Assembly (NCBI GenBank): GCA_016718035.1
Contig: JADKEK010000005.1
Location: 310,001-374,000, forward strand
Direction of reading: 5' to 3'
Length of the DNA: 64,000 nucleotides
Origin: Bacteroidota bacterium
GTDB taxonomy: Bacteria; Bacteroidota; Bacteroidia; Chitinophagales; BACL12
Each line of letters opens with the position of its first letter. Position 1 is the stretch's first letter. The translations under genes were made by a program, and so were the position numbers. Below are positions 46,919-55,475 of the stretch, piece by piece. The notes under the pieces are model-generated. The model worked only from the letters and a program-made list of their open reading frames with translations, did not search any database and was not told the origin of the DNA.

Positions 46919-46919
46919 T

Positions 46920-48713
46920 ATGAAAACCTGGCTAACTGTTTTTTATTTTTTTATTGCCACTATCCAAATAATGGCGCAAAATGCTACTGTTACAGCTACA
47001 GTAAGCAGTAACAAAGTTGGCCTGAGCGATAGATTTAAATATACCATCGAAGTAACCAATAGCGCCGATGCCAAAGATTTTCGTCCGCCTTCACTCACCG
47101 ATTTTAGAATTTTAGGTGGCCCTAATCAAAGTATGAGTTACCAAAATGTTAATGGTAATATTTCCCAGTCAGTTGCGTATTCTTATATTTTACAACCTAA
47201 ACAATTAGGAAAATTTACCATCGGAGCGGCATACGTTAAAGTAAACGGACAAACTTTAACATCTAAACCAATTACTATCGAGGTAATTGACAAACCGACT
47301 ACTACTGATAATGCAAAAGACCAAAAATCATCAAGCTCACCAACAACTGATCTTGAAACATATTTAAAAGATAATGTTTTTATCAAAACTGAAGTTAGCG
47401 ACGATGAGGTATATAAAGGGGAAAATATTGCAGTCACTTTAAAATTATATGTCAACAACAATGGCAGTATTTATGGTCCAAGAGGATTTCAAAACATTAT
47501 TACGCCTAAATACGATGGTTTTTATGCCGAAGAAATTGATTTACCGGACCAACAAATAAAAACGGAAGTAATAAACGGGGTTAGCTATCATGTTAACGTA
47601 ATTAAAAAAACAATTTTAACACCTCAGCGTTCAGGCTCTCTTGAAGTTGACCCGCTGAGTATTGATGCCATTTTTGCGGTGATTACCAAAAGCGGCAAAA
47701 GTTTTAATCCATTTGCATCTAATGCTAAAGATGTAATGGTAACTATCAAATCTAATCCTGTTAAAATTAAAGTAAACGAATTACCACCAAATACACCCGA
47801 CGATTTTAATGGCGCTGTAGGTAAGTTTACTATGAAGACACAAATAAATGCTACAGAAACAAAAACGGATGAGCCGTTAACTTATAGAATTACAATTTCC
47901 GGAACCGGCAATCTGGAATTATTTAATGCGCCGGAATTAAATCTCCCTCCGGGATGGGAAACGTATGAGCCTAAAACAACAACTGCTTCAGGTGCCAAAA
48001 CGTTTGAATATTTATTAATACCTCGTTCACCGGGTAATTTTACTATTCCATCGTACACTTGGTCATATTTGGATCCCGCTTCAAAAAAATATGTTTCATT
48101 GGCTTCTGAAGCTTACAATGTTAAAGTAGAGGCTGGTCCCGGATATAATCCTGCTACAGGAAATTTTGCTACCAACAAAGAAGAAGTGGAAGCGTTGGCC
48201 AGTGATATTCGTTTTATCACAAAAGACAATCCTTCTTACTTTAATGAAAAACCTTCATTTGCAGGAAGTGGTTTATTTTATACATTATTTATGTTGCCGT
48301 TTGTGGTGGGCATCGGGCTTTTTGCTTTTACGTTTGTAAATAAACGTAAACAAAGTGACGTTGTGGCGTTGCGTTACAACAGTGCAAATGCCAATGCTAA
48401 AAAACGACTTACCAAAGCAGCTGAATTTGTTGCTTCCAACAATGGTCGTTCATTTTATGATGAAACAATACGCGCACTTTGGGGTTATTTGTCAGATAAA
48501 CTGGCAATTAACAGAAGTGAGTTGACGAAAGAAAATATTGAGCAGGTGCTGGCAGGAAAAAATGTATCGCATGCCACCGCACAATCATTAATTGATTTGT
48601 TGAACGACTGCGAGATGTCGCTTTTTGCGCCACCAACAGGTAGTTCATCATTACAGCAAGTATATGCATCAGCAGTTGATTTAATTACAAAACTGGAAAA
48701 CGAAATAAAATGA
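46920..48713 (+). CDS. batD: BatD, oxygen-tolerance membrane protein
   Basis: 597 residues from the ATG at 46920; an earlier ATG at 46893 lies inside the out-of-frame batC tail. Signal peptide (VFYFFIATIQIMAQ), then BatD beta-domains (TATVSSNKVGLSDRFKYTIE; FRPPSLTDFRILGGPNQSMS; DDEVYKGENIAVTLKLYV; GNLELFNAPELNLPPGWETY). A membrane helix (LFYTLFMLPFVVGIGLFAFT) and a cytoplasmic helical tail follow. BatD is the large periplasmic component of the Bat system. It overlaps batE by 4 bases. Confidence 0.92.
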   Translation: MKTWLTVFYFFIATIQIMAQNATVTATVSSNKVGLSDRFKYTIEVTNSADAKDFRPPSLTDFRILGGPNQSMSYQNVNGNISQSVAYSYILQPKQLGKFTIGAAYVKVNGQTLTSKPITIEVIDKPTTTDNAKDQKSSSSPTTDLETYLKDNVFIKTEVSDDEVYKGENIAVTLKLYVNNNGSIYGPRGFQNIITPKYDGFYAEEIDLPDQQIKTEVINGVSYHVNVIKKTILTPQRSGSLEVDPLSIDAIFAVITKSGKSFNPFASNAKDVMVTIKSNPVKIKVNELPPNTPDDFNGAVGKFTMKTQINATETKTDEPLTYRITISGTGNLELFNAPELNLPPGWETYEPKTTTASGAKTFEYLLIPRSPGNFTIPSYTWSYLDPASKKYVSLASEAYNVKVEAGPGYNPATGNFATNKEEVEALASDIRFITKDNPSYFNEKPSFAGSGLFYTLFMLPFVVGIGLFAFTFVNKRKQSDVVALRYNSANANAKKRLTKAAEFVASNNGRSFYDETIRALWGYLSDKLAINRSELTKENIEQVLAGKNVSHATAQSLIDLLNDCEMSLFAPPTGSSSLQQVYASAVDLITKLENEIK

Positions 48714-49516
48714 AACGGCATTTAGGAGTAATCATTTTTCTGGTTTACAACAGCTTGCAACTTTTAGCGCAGGATAGTACATCGGTATCACAAAATATCG
48801 ACACCACTACTTATGTATATGGCAACGTAATGTATGAAAATGGGAATTACGATGCAGCAACAGGAGTATATGAAAAATTACTCACTAAAAATGGTCCTTC
48901 AGATGAAATTTATTTCAATTTAGGCAATTGTTATTATAAATCAAATGCTTATGGTAAAGCCATTTTAAATTACGAACGGGCTTTGTTTTTTAATCCGGGT
49001 AATGAAGATGCACAATACAATCTGGAATTAGCCAATCAACGCATTCGCGACCAGATAGAGCCGGTTAATGAATCGATATTTACGATTTGGTGGAATAATT
49101 TTATACAAATTTTTACTGCACATACCTGGACAATTCTTGCCGTAATTTTTATGTGGTTAGCATTGGCAGGATTTGTTATTTATCGCTTGCCGAAATTTGT
49201 GGCTTGGCAACGCCCAGGATTTTTTGTTTTTGCTATTGCATTATTGCTGGCAATAGTATTTTGCGTGGCAGGTTTGGGAAGAAATAATTTCGATAATAAA
49301 TATCAGTTTGCTATTGTGATGGCACCAAGTGCAATTGTAAAAAGTGAACCATCAGAAAATAGCACCAATTTATTCTTGTTGCATGAAGGCATAAAATTAA
49401 AATTAATGCGGAGCGATGAAGGTTGGACAGAAATAAAAATTCCAAATGGAGAAGTTGGCTGGATTAAATCTGATGAGATAACAGCGGTTGACCCTTTTAT
49501 GCCTGGAAAAAATTAG
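48710..49516 (+). CDS. batE: BatE, TPR and SH3-like protein
   Basis: 268 residues: signal peptide (LGVIIFLVYNSLQLLAQ), two TPR motifs (YENGNYDAATGVYEKLLTKN, YYKSNAYGKAILNYERALFF), two membrane helices (TWTILAVIFMWLALAGFVIY; GFFVFAIALLLAIVFCVAGL) and a C-terminal bacterial SH3-like domain (KSEPSENSTNLFLLHEGIKL, EGWTEIKIPNGEVGWI). This is the standard BatE layout and the last gene of the locus. Its 3' end overlaps the convergent PAP2-like gene by 20 bases. Confidence 0.92.
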   Translation: MKRHLGVIIFLVYNSLQLLAQDSTSVSQNIDTTTYVYGNVMYENGNYDAATGVYEKLLTKNGPSDEIYFNLGNCYYKSNAYGKAILNYERALFFNPGNEDAQYNLELANQRIRDQIEPVNESIFTIWWNNFIQIFTAHTWTILAVIFMWLALAGFVIYRLPKFVAWQRPGFFVFAIALLLAIVFCVAGLGRNNFDNKYQFAIVMAPSAIVKSEPSENSTNLFLLHEGIKLKLMRSDEGWTEIKIPNGEVGWIKSDEITAVDPFMPGKN

Positions 49517-50114
49517 CAGCAACCATAAAGCTGATAAAACCAACCATATAACCGAGATACACTTCACGGTCGGTATGTGCTTTCAACGCTAAACGTGCAG
49601 CTCCAACACAACCTGCACATACAATGGTAATTAAAAATACAGGTAAAATGCCCACATACGAATAGGGCAATAATATCATAATTACAGCTACCATTCCACC
49701 GGCACCTGTGGTATGCATACTTACTTTGGTAAATAGAATATTAATTAAGAAGTCAACAAAAACCGCAATGGTGGAGCCTAATAAAATAAAGGTGATTTGT
49801 GGATTAAATCCCTCCTTTAAAAAAACAACATATGCCCATATATAAAAAAAGCCCGCTGCTATATAAGGAATAATTCTTTCCTGCCTGTCGTACACATTTA
49901 CCGATTTAATAAATTTTAATGCAGCAAGTAATCCGATGGTAAAAGCCGGAAATACAAAAGTTAATAAAGCCACACGAATAACCGTAAGGGCATAAGAAGG
50001 TGGATCGGGAAAAGTATAAGGATTAGTATATATTACATATATTGTTCCGTATAACGGCAGCAATAACGGCAGAAATACAATGGAGAAAACATGCCCGAAG
50101 ATTTTTTTTATCAT
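49497..50114 (-). CDS. PAP2-like integral membrane protein
   Basis: 205 residues with about six membrane helices. Residues arranged like the PAP2 phosphatase motifs are present but altered: DRQERIIPY for the first, SMHTTGAGG in place of PSGH, and ARLALKAHTDREV in place of SRxxxxxHxxxD, with Glu replacing Asp. Lipid phosphatase activity is possible but not certain. It overlaps the rpoN stop by 4 bases, so the two genes are probably transcribed together. Confidence 0.7.
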   Translation of the reverse strand: MIKKIFGHVFSIVFLPLLLPLYGTIYVIYTNPYTFPDPPSYALTVIRVALLTFVFPAFTIGLLAALKFIKSVNVYDRQERIIPYIAAGFFYIWAYVVFLKEGFNPQITFILLGSTIAVFVDFLINILFTKVSMHTTGAGGMVAVIMILLPYSYVGILPVFLITIVCAGCVGAARLALKAHTDREVYLGYMVGFISFMVAANFFQA

Positions 50115-51598
50115 AATTCTCTTCTTAAACGCGCAACAGGTATGTCTAATTGCTCGCGATATTTAGCAACTGTTCTTCTTGCAATATTATAGCCGCGTTT
50201 GCGCAAGTCTTCCATTAATTCCTGGTCGCTAAGCGGCGATTTTTTATCCTCCATTTCGATGAGTTCGCTCAATATTTTTTTAACCTCACGAGTTGAAACT
50301 TCTTCGCCTGTGTCGGTAGACAATGACTCGCTGAAAAAATATTTTAAGGCATAGGTGCCAAATTCAGTTTGCACATATTTACTATTCGCAACACGGCTCA
50401 CCGTTGAAATATCGAGATTTGTTTTTTCTGCAATATCTTTTAAAATCATTGGCTTCATCATTGTTTCATCACCTGTTAAGAAAAAATCATATTGGTGTAA
50501 CATGATTTCGTACATGGTGCTCCACAGTGTATGCTGGCGTTGTTTAATAGCATCGATAAACCATTTTGCTGCATCAATTTTTTGTTTGATGAACATGATG
50601 GCTTCTTTTTGTTTTTTATCTTTTGATGAGCTGTTTTTATAATCCACCATCATATCTCTGAAGTCGCGACTAACACGAAGTTCAGGTGCATTGCGGGAAT
50701 TGAGTTTTAATTCTAAATCGCCATTGGAATTTACAATGGTGAAATCGGGAATAATATACTGATATAAATTGCTGCCATCTTCTTTAGCACTTCCACCCGG
50801 TTTTGGATTGAGTTTGGTAATTTCTGCAATTACCGGTTTCAATACATCATCTTCAACTTTTAAGTGTCGGGCAAGTTTATCGTAATGTTTTTTTGTAAAC
50901 TCGTCGAAATAATTTTCGATAATGTTGATGGCGAGTTTAATGTGTTTAGTTTGCGTTTTGCGTTCTAATTGTAACAATAAACATTCGCGTAAATCACGAG
51001 CGCCAACTCCGGGAGGGTCAAATCCCTGAATTAAATCCAGTAATTCGATAATCTCATTTTCTTCCGTCATCACATTTTGTGAAAACGCCAAATCATCAAC
51101 AATTGCCGAAATTTCTCTGCGTAAATATCCATCGTCGTCGATACTGCCAATAATTTGTTCTGCAATTTTATGGTAGCGCTCATCGAGTTCGCACATACCT
51201 AATTGTTTGGTCAAATTTTCGTGAAATGTATCGCTAACAGCGTATGGAACAGTTTTGTTGTCCTCGTCATCATCGCCATAACTATCGTCACGGGTTTTGT
51301 AATCCGCAACATCATCGTCATTAATATAATCGTCTAAATCCAGCTCATCGCTGCTGTTGCTTTCTTCACTTTCCTGCGATGACTCCTCGTTATTGCCTTC
51401 TTCCTCCCTAAAAATTTCTTCTGTGCTGGTGAGCTCCTCTTCCCCATTATCGCCTTCTTCCAATGCCGGATTAGCCTCAAGTTCTTCCTTGATGCGCTGT
51501 TCTAGCTGGTCGGTTGGCACCTGCAGCAGCTTCATGAGCTGAATCTGCTGTGGCGACAGCTTTTGTAATAATTTTTGACTTAAACGCTGATTTAACAT
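50111..51598 (-). CDS. rpoN: RNA polymerase sigma-54 factor
   Basis: 495 residues. Region I (QKLLQKLSPQQIQLMKLLQV), an acidic region II (~55-115, rich in Glu, Asp and Ser), the core-binding domain (LDLIQGFDPPGVGARDLREC), the helix-turn-helix (DIAEKTNLDISTVSRVANSK) and the RpoN box (ARRTVAKYRE near the C-terminus). Sigma-54 needs an AAA+ activator; none is in the window. A well-formed Bacteroidota promoter lies directly upstream. Confidence 0.96.
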   Translation of the reverse strand: MLNQRLSQKLLQKLSPQQIQLMKLLQVPTDQLEQRIKEELEANPALEEGDNGEEELTSTEEIFREEEGNNEESSQESEESNSSDELDLDDYINDDDVADYKTRDDSYGDDDEDNKTVPYAVSDTFHENLTKQLGMCELDERYHKIAEQIIGSIDDDGYLRREISAIVDDLAFSQNVMTEENEIIELLDLIQGFDPPGVGARDLRECLLLQLERKTQTKHIKLAINIIENYFDEFTKKHYDKLARHLKVEDDVLKPVIAEITKLNPKPGGSAKEDGSNLYQYIIPDFTIVNSNGDLELKLNSRNAPELRVSRDFRDMMVDYKNSSSKDKKQKEAIMFIKQKIDAAKWFIDAIKQRQHTLWSTMYEIMLHQYDFFLTGDETMMKPMILKDIAEKTNLDISTVSRVANSKYVQTEFGTYALKYFFSESLSTDTGEEVSTREVKKILSELIEMEDKKSPLSDQELMEDLRKRGYNIARRTVAKYREQLDIPVARLRREL

Positions 51599-51621
51599 TG
51601 TATTTTAATCCTATCCTGCGC

Positions 51622-51653
51622 CAAATTTAAGTCGAATTTATTTGTGACAGCAA
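51622..51653 (-). promoter_or_regulatory. Promoter of rpoN
   Basis: On the minus strand TTG (51653-51651), a 21-base spacer and TAAATTTG (51629-51622) fit the Bacteroidota consensus. The ATG follows 23 bases on. Confidence 0.5.
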
Positions 51654-51731
51654 TAAATTTACTCTTGTAGGTTAAGTTTTTATTTATTAATGAAATCTGT
51701 ATAGTGGGTGGATTTCACAGAAAATTCATTG

Positions 51732-51739
51732 TAATTTTG
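51732..51739 (+). promoter_or_regulatory. Candidate -7 box of asnS (TAATTTTG)
   Basis: TAATTTTG fits TAnnTTTG and lies 20 bases before the asnS ATG. No convincing -33 element is seen. Confidence 0.38.
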
Positions 51740-51759
51740 CACCCTTAATCATATTTAGC

Positions 51760-53295
51760 ATGCGAATTGAAAAATTTCAATACATCAGAGAATTCAGTCA
51801 GTTTGAAAACCGTGAAGTAACCATCAAAGGGTGGGTGAGTAATAAACGTGACAGCAAAGGCCTGGTATTTATCATTATGCGCGATGGTAGCGGGTTTACA
51901 CAATGTGTAGCCGATGCTGCAAAATTGAGTGCTGAGCAGTTTGAGGCGGCAAAACGCCTTACCCTCGAAAGCTCATTAACCCTTACCGGAACAGTGGTTA
52001 AAGATGAGCGCCAGATTGGTGGATACGAACTTCAAATTACCAGCCTTGATATTATTCAGGTTGCGGACGAATATCCAATATCGAAAAAAGAACATGGTGT
52101 TGAGTTTTTGGTAGATAATCGCCATTTATGGCTGAGAAGCAAAAAACAGTGGGCAATGATGCGCGTGAGAAACCGCGTAATTTTTGCCATCCATAATTTC
52201 TTTCAGCAAAACGACTTTTTGCAGATGGACGCCCCAATTTTTACCGGCAATGCCTGCGAAGGAACTTCAACTTTGTTTGAAACCGACTTTTATGGTCGCC
52301 CTGCATATCTGAGCCAAAGTGGTCAGTTATATGGCGAAGCATTGGCAATGGCCCATGGTAAAATTTACACTTTTGGACCTACATTCCGCGCTGAAAAGTC
52401 TAAAACCCGTCGCCACCTTTCAGAATTCTGGATGATTGAACCGGAGATGGCATTTTACGACTTAGATATGAATATGGACCTGATTGAACAGTTCCTAAAA
52501 GCGGTGGTAAAAGATGTTACTGAGTTTTGCAAAGAAGAGTTGGAGATTTTAGAAAGAAATACTGCTTTTCTTGAAAATGCTATCAACCTGAAATTTCCGC
52601 GCATTCATTACGATGATGCTGTTGCCATTATTCGCGGTGAAAAAGATGTGGATGGTAAAAACAGTATCCTAACATTGGAAAATGATTTAAAAGAAATCAA
52701 TGATAAAATTACTGCACTGCAAAACGAAATCACCGAACGTGAAAATAAAATTGCAGGCGGTACTTTAAAAGCAGGTGAAATTAATTTTAATAAAAATAAA
52801 ATTGACACCATTAAAAATGAAATAAAAGATTTGCAGGAAAAAGCAGATAATATTCCGCAATGGTTAAACTCTGCTCGCAACTTTGAACATGGCAACGATT
52901 TTGGTGGAAGTGATGAAACAGTGTTAACCCGATTGTTTGCTTGTCCTATTATGGTGTACAACTGGCCAACTGCAGTAAAAGCATTTTATATGAAACGCGA
53001 TCCAAACGATCCGCGATATGTAAAAGGTGTCGACGTTTTAGCACCGGAAGGATACGGTGAAATTGTAGGTGGTGCCGAACGTGAAGACAATTATGAAATG
53101 TTGCTGGAGCGCATTAAACATGAAGAATTACCTGTGGAAGCTTTCGACTGGTATTTAGATTTGCGTAAATACGGAACAGTTCCACATGCCGGTTTTGGTT
53201 TGGGATTAGAACGTATGGTATTATGGATTAGCGGCGCAACGCATATCCGTGAAGCAATTCCGTTTCCACGTTTTTATGGTCGCTTAGAACCATAA
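51760..53295 (+). CDS. asnS: Asparaginyl-tRNA synthetase with coiled-coil insertion
   Basis: 511 residues. The OB-fold anticodon-binding domain (VTIKGWVSNKRDSKGLVFII) is at ~18-105. The class II core follows: motif 1 (FLQMDAPIFTGNACEGTSTL), motif 2 (FGPTFRAEKSKTRRHLSEFW) and motif 3 (GFGLGLERMVLWISG). Between residues ~296 and ~375 lies an insertion of about 75 residues with heptad character (LENDLKEINDKITALQNEIT and KIDTIKNEIKDLQEKADNIP), absent from the compact E. coli enzyme. It charges tRNA-Asn. The insertion sits before the FGGSDETVLT segment of the core. Confidence 0.96.
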   Translation: MRIEKFQYIREFSQFENREVTIKGWVSNKRDSKGLVFIIMRDGSGFTQCVADAAKLSAEQFEAAKRLTLESSLTLTGTVVKDERQIGGYELQITSLDIIQVADEYPISKKEHGVEFLVDNRHLWLRSKKQWAMMRVRNRVIFAIHNFFQQNDFLQMDAPIFTGNACEGTSTLFETDFYGRPAYLSQSGQLYGEALAMAHGKIYTFGPTFRAEKSKTRRHLSEFWMIEPEMAFYDLDMNMDLIEQFLKAVVKDVTEFCKEELEILERNTAFLENAINLKFPRIHYDDAVAIIRGEKDVDGKNSILTLENDLKEINDKITALQNEITERENKIAGGTLKAGEINFNKNKIDTIKNEIKDLQEKADNIPQWLNSARNFEHGNDFGGSDETVLTRLFACPIMVYNWPTAVKAFYMKRDPNDPRYVKGVDVLAPEGYGEIVGGAEREDNYEMLLERIKHEELPVEAFDWYLDLRKYGTVPHAGFGLGLERMVLWISGATHIREAIPFPRFYGRLEP

Positions 53296-53313
53296 ATAAA
53301 AAATAATTATCAC

Positions 53314-53358
53314 AAAAAAACCGGAACGAATTATAAAAATTCACTCCGGTTTTTTTTT
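53314..53358. terminator. Bidirectional terminator between asnS and the ACMSD gene
   Basis: A7-CCGGA (53314-53325) pairs with TCCGG-T9 (53345-53358), with an inner GAATT/AATTC stem. There is a T-run on both strands, so it can end both convergent transcripts. Confidence 0.85.
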
Positions 53359-53399
53359 GCTCTCTTTGTTTTCCTTATGTGAAAAATCGTTGTATTTTT

Positions 53400-53423
53400 C
53401 TTTGTGGTTACGGCTGTTAAAAC
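53400..53423. repeat. 24-bp dispersed element, copy 2
   Basis: 22 of 24 bases match 14089-14112. This copy ends on the base directly next to the stop codon (53424-53426) of the minus-strand ACMSD gene. Confidence 0.6.
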
Positions 53424-54437
53424 TCACATAAATAATTTGCCATCCAACCCAAGCCATTCCAATGCAGTTCCATTTAATAATCGCTCCTGCACTTCATTAC
53501 TTAATTGCATCGACTCAATTAATTTACCAGGATGATGTTCGCCTAATGGAAATGGATAATCGCTTCCTAATGCTAATTGTTTTGGCCCAAATAAATCCAA
53601 AATATATCGCATCATCATTTCATCATGCACTAAAGTGTCCAAATAAAATTTATTGAGATAATTTCTTGGATTTTCTTTATTGTCAACCGCCACTAAATCG
53701 GGACGAACATTAAATCCATGTTCAATACGCCCGATAGTAGCAGGAAAACTTCCACCTCCATGTGCAAATGCCACTTTTAAATTTGGCAATCGCTCAAACA
53801 CACCACCAAAAATCATGGAACAAATAGCCAGTGATGTTTCAGCAGGCATACCCACCAACCATGGCAACCAATATTTATTCATTTTATCCTTGCCCATCAT
53901 ATCCCAAGGATGTACAAAAATGGCAGCATTTAATTCTGAAGCTGCTTTAAAAAATGGAAATAATTCATCTGCATTTAAATTCCAGTCGTTAACATGCGAA
54001 CCAATTTCAATACCTGCTAATCCTAATTCTTTTACACAACGCGTCATCTCCTGTATGCTCAACTCAGGATCTTGTAAAGGAACAGTGCCCAATCCCACAA
54101 AACGTTTTGGATGACGTGAAACAACTTCTGCAATAAAATCATTTTGAAAACGAGATGTTTCTAATGCATAGGCAGCATTTTTTTCCCAATAATGAAACAT
54201 CACCGGAATAGCACTTAATACCTGAACATCAACACCAGTTGCATCGCAGTCGTGTATGCGCACTTCTCCATCCCAACAATTGGATTGAATTTCTCTAAAA
54301 AATTTATCCCCCTGCATCATCCGCGCACAACCCGGACAATGATGATCGAGATGAATATATCTGTTATCCAAAAACTTCTCACTCCACTTCGGGAGCTGGT
54401 CAGGGATGATATGGGTGTGGATGTCGATTTTAAGCAT
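53424..54437 (-). CDS. 2-amino-3-carboxymuconate-6-semialdehyde decarboxylase (ACMSD-like amidohydrolase)
   Basis: 337 residues. Zinc ligands His7 and His9 (DIHTHIIPDQLPKW), the HPWDMMG His, the FAHGGGSFPATIGR region and the Asp of ALGSDYPFPLGEHHPG match ACMSD. CPGCARMMQGDKFFREI and NCWDGEVRIHDCDATGVDVQ are also typical. The enzyme diverts aminocarboxymuconate semialdehyde from quinolinate toward 2-aminomuconate. A 3-hydroxyanthranilate dioxygenase gene, which makes its substrate, lies upstream on the same strand, separated by a GxxExxY gene. The pair indicates tryptophan catabolism by the kynurenine route. Confidence 0.92.
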   Translation of the reverse strand: MLKIDIHTHIIPDQLPKWSEKFLDNRYIHLDHHCPGCARMMQGDKFFREIQSNCWDGEVRIHDCDATGVDVQVLSAIPVMFHYWEKNAAYALETSRFQNDFIAEVVSRHPKRFVGLGTVPLQDPELSIQEMTRCVKELGLAGIEIGSHVNDWNLNADELFPFFKAASELNAAIFVHPWDMMGKDKMNKYWLPWLVGMPAETSLAICSMIFGGVFERLPNLKVAFAHGGGSFPATIGRIEHGFNVRPDLVAVDNKENPRNYLNKFYLDTLVHDEMMMRYILDLFGPKQLALGSDYPFPLGEHHPGKLIESMQLSNEVQERLLNGTALEWLGLDGKLFM

Positions 54438-54471
54438 AGGAAGCGCAGATTTAAAACACTGATTGAACGGA

Positions 54472-54855
54472 TTAACGGGTTTGGCGGATAAATTTGATTT
54501 TATTTTTTTTAAAAAATTTTTCTCTTGAACTTGGTTTTAACCGAAAGTTTAATAGCAAGCCAACTTCAACATTTGATGCTTTAAGGTAGTTAATTAATTG
54601 ACATTCATGTTCATAACCCAAGGATTCGGCAGCTTTAATTTCAACAATTACACTTGATTCAACTAGTAAATCCGCAAGATAAAATCCAACTTGAGTTTCA
54701 TCATAAAAAACTTTAATTTTTACTTTTTGAATTTCTACTTTAAATCCTCTTTTTTTAAGTTCAATTATGAGTGCATTTTCATAAACCTTTTCAAGAAAGC
54801 CAGAACCGAGTTCTCCTTTTCCACATTTTTCATTTTCACAATACAGGAATAACAA
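54472..54855 (-). CDS. GxxExxY protein with atypical N-terminus
   Basis: 127 residues from a TTG. The family signature is present (GSGFLEKVYENALIIELKKR, followed by VFYDETQVGFYLADLLVESS, VIVEIKAAESL and YLKASNVEVGLLLNF). Family members usually have a helix such as IIGxAxxVHxxLG before the signature. Here that part reads ENEKCGKGELG, so the N-terminus looks truncated or replaced. GxxExxY proteins have a nuclease-like fold, unknown function and a scattered distribution, often as lone insertions between other genes. It separates two kynurenine-pathway genes, which suggests later insertion. Confidence 0.75.
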   Translation of the reverse strand: MLFLYCENEKCGKGELGSGFLEKVYENALIIELKKRGFKVEIQKVKIKVFYDETQVGFYLADLLVESSVIVEIKAAESLGYEHECQLINYLKASNVEVGLLLNFRLKPSSREKFFKKNKIKFIRQTR

Positions 54856-54891
54856 ATCCTATTATTCACTTAAACGCCGTCGGGTTCAGCG

Positions 54892-54914
54892 CCTGTCTGC
54901 CGCTAGGCAGGTCA
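54892..54914. repeat. Small palindrome (CTGCC-GCTA-GGCAG)
   Basis: The arms CTGCC (54897-54901) and GGCAG (54906-54910) surround a 4-base loop, with weaker flanking pairs. It lies between the GxxExxY start and the dioxygenase stop. There is no T-run, so it is not a classic terminator. It could be a short REP-like element. Confidence 0.4.
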
Positions 54915-54915
54915 C

Positions 54916-55434
54916 TTATTTTGGCGGTTCCATCACAAACCCGCAGTTATCGCAGGTGCGGAGGTCGAGGTTTTCGTAAAAGGAATTCATAATAGCCGGC
55001 AACTGATTCACAATATCTTTTAACGGAAAAGTTTCTTCATGTAATTTGTGATTACATTTTTCACAAAACCACATACATGAATCAAATTCTTTTTCAGTGC
55101 GGTAACGTTCAATTACTAATCCAATAGTATTTGCCGGGCGACGTGGAGAATGTGGAACATTAGGTGGCAGTAAAAACATATCACCTTCTTTAATCACAAT
55201 TTCTCTTGCTTTGCCGTCTTCCTGAATACCAACCGTGATATCTCCTTCCAATTGATAAAATAATTCTTCCCCATCTTCAAAATGGTAATCTTTCCTTGAG
55301 TTTGGTCCGCCAACTACCATTACTATGAAATCTTCGTTGGCTTTAAATATCTGCTGATTACCTACCGGAGGTTTTAATAAATGACGATTTTCGTCTATCC
55401 ATTTCTTCAAATTAAAAGGTGCCGCTACTGCCAT
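54916..55434 (-). CDS. 3-hydroxyanthranilate 3,4-dioxygenase
   Basis: 172 residues, a cupin. Iron ligands are the His of DYHFEDGEELFYQLEGD with its nearby Glu, and the His of LPPNVPHSPRRPANTIGLVI. The two CxxC pairs (CEKC and CDNC) of the bacterial enzyme's rubredoxin-like metal site are present at the C-terminus. It opens the ring of 3-hydroxyanthranilate to aminocarboxymuconate semialdehyde, the substrate of the ACMSD encoded downstream. It is divergent from the SDR gene with 41 bases between starts. Confidence 0.94.
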   Translation of the reverse strand: MAVAAPFNLKKWIDENRHLLKPPVGNQQIFKANEDFIVMVVGGPNSRKDYHFEDGEELFYQLEGDITVGIQEDGKAREIVIKEGDMFLLPPNVPHSPRRPANTIGLVIERYRTEKEFDSCMWFCEKCNHKLHEETFPLKDIVNQLPAIMNSFYENLDLRTCDNCGFVMEPPK

Positions 55435-55447
55435 AACTTTGATTGTT

Positions 55448-55455
55448 TAATTTTG
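55448..55455 (+). promoter_or_regulatory. Candidate -7 box of the SDR gene (TAATTTTG)
   Basis: TAATTTTG fits TAnnTTTG and is 20 bases before the SDR ATG, in the short divergent gap with the dioxygenase gene. Confidence 0.3.
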
Positions 55456-55475
55456 AAGTAAATTTATAAAGAATA

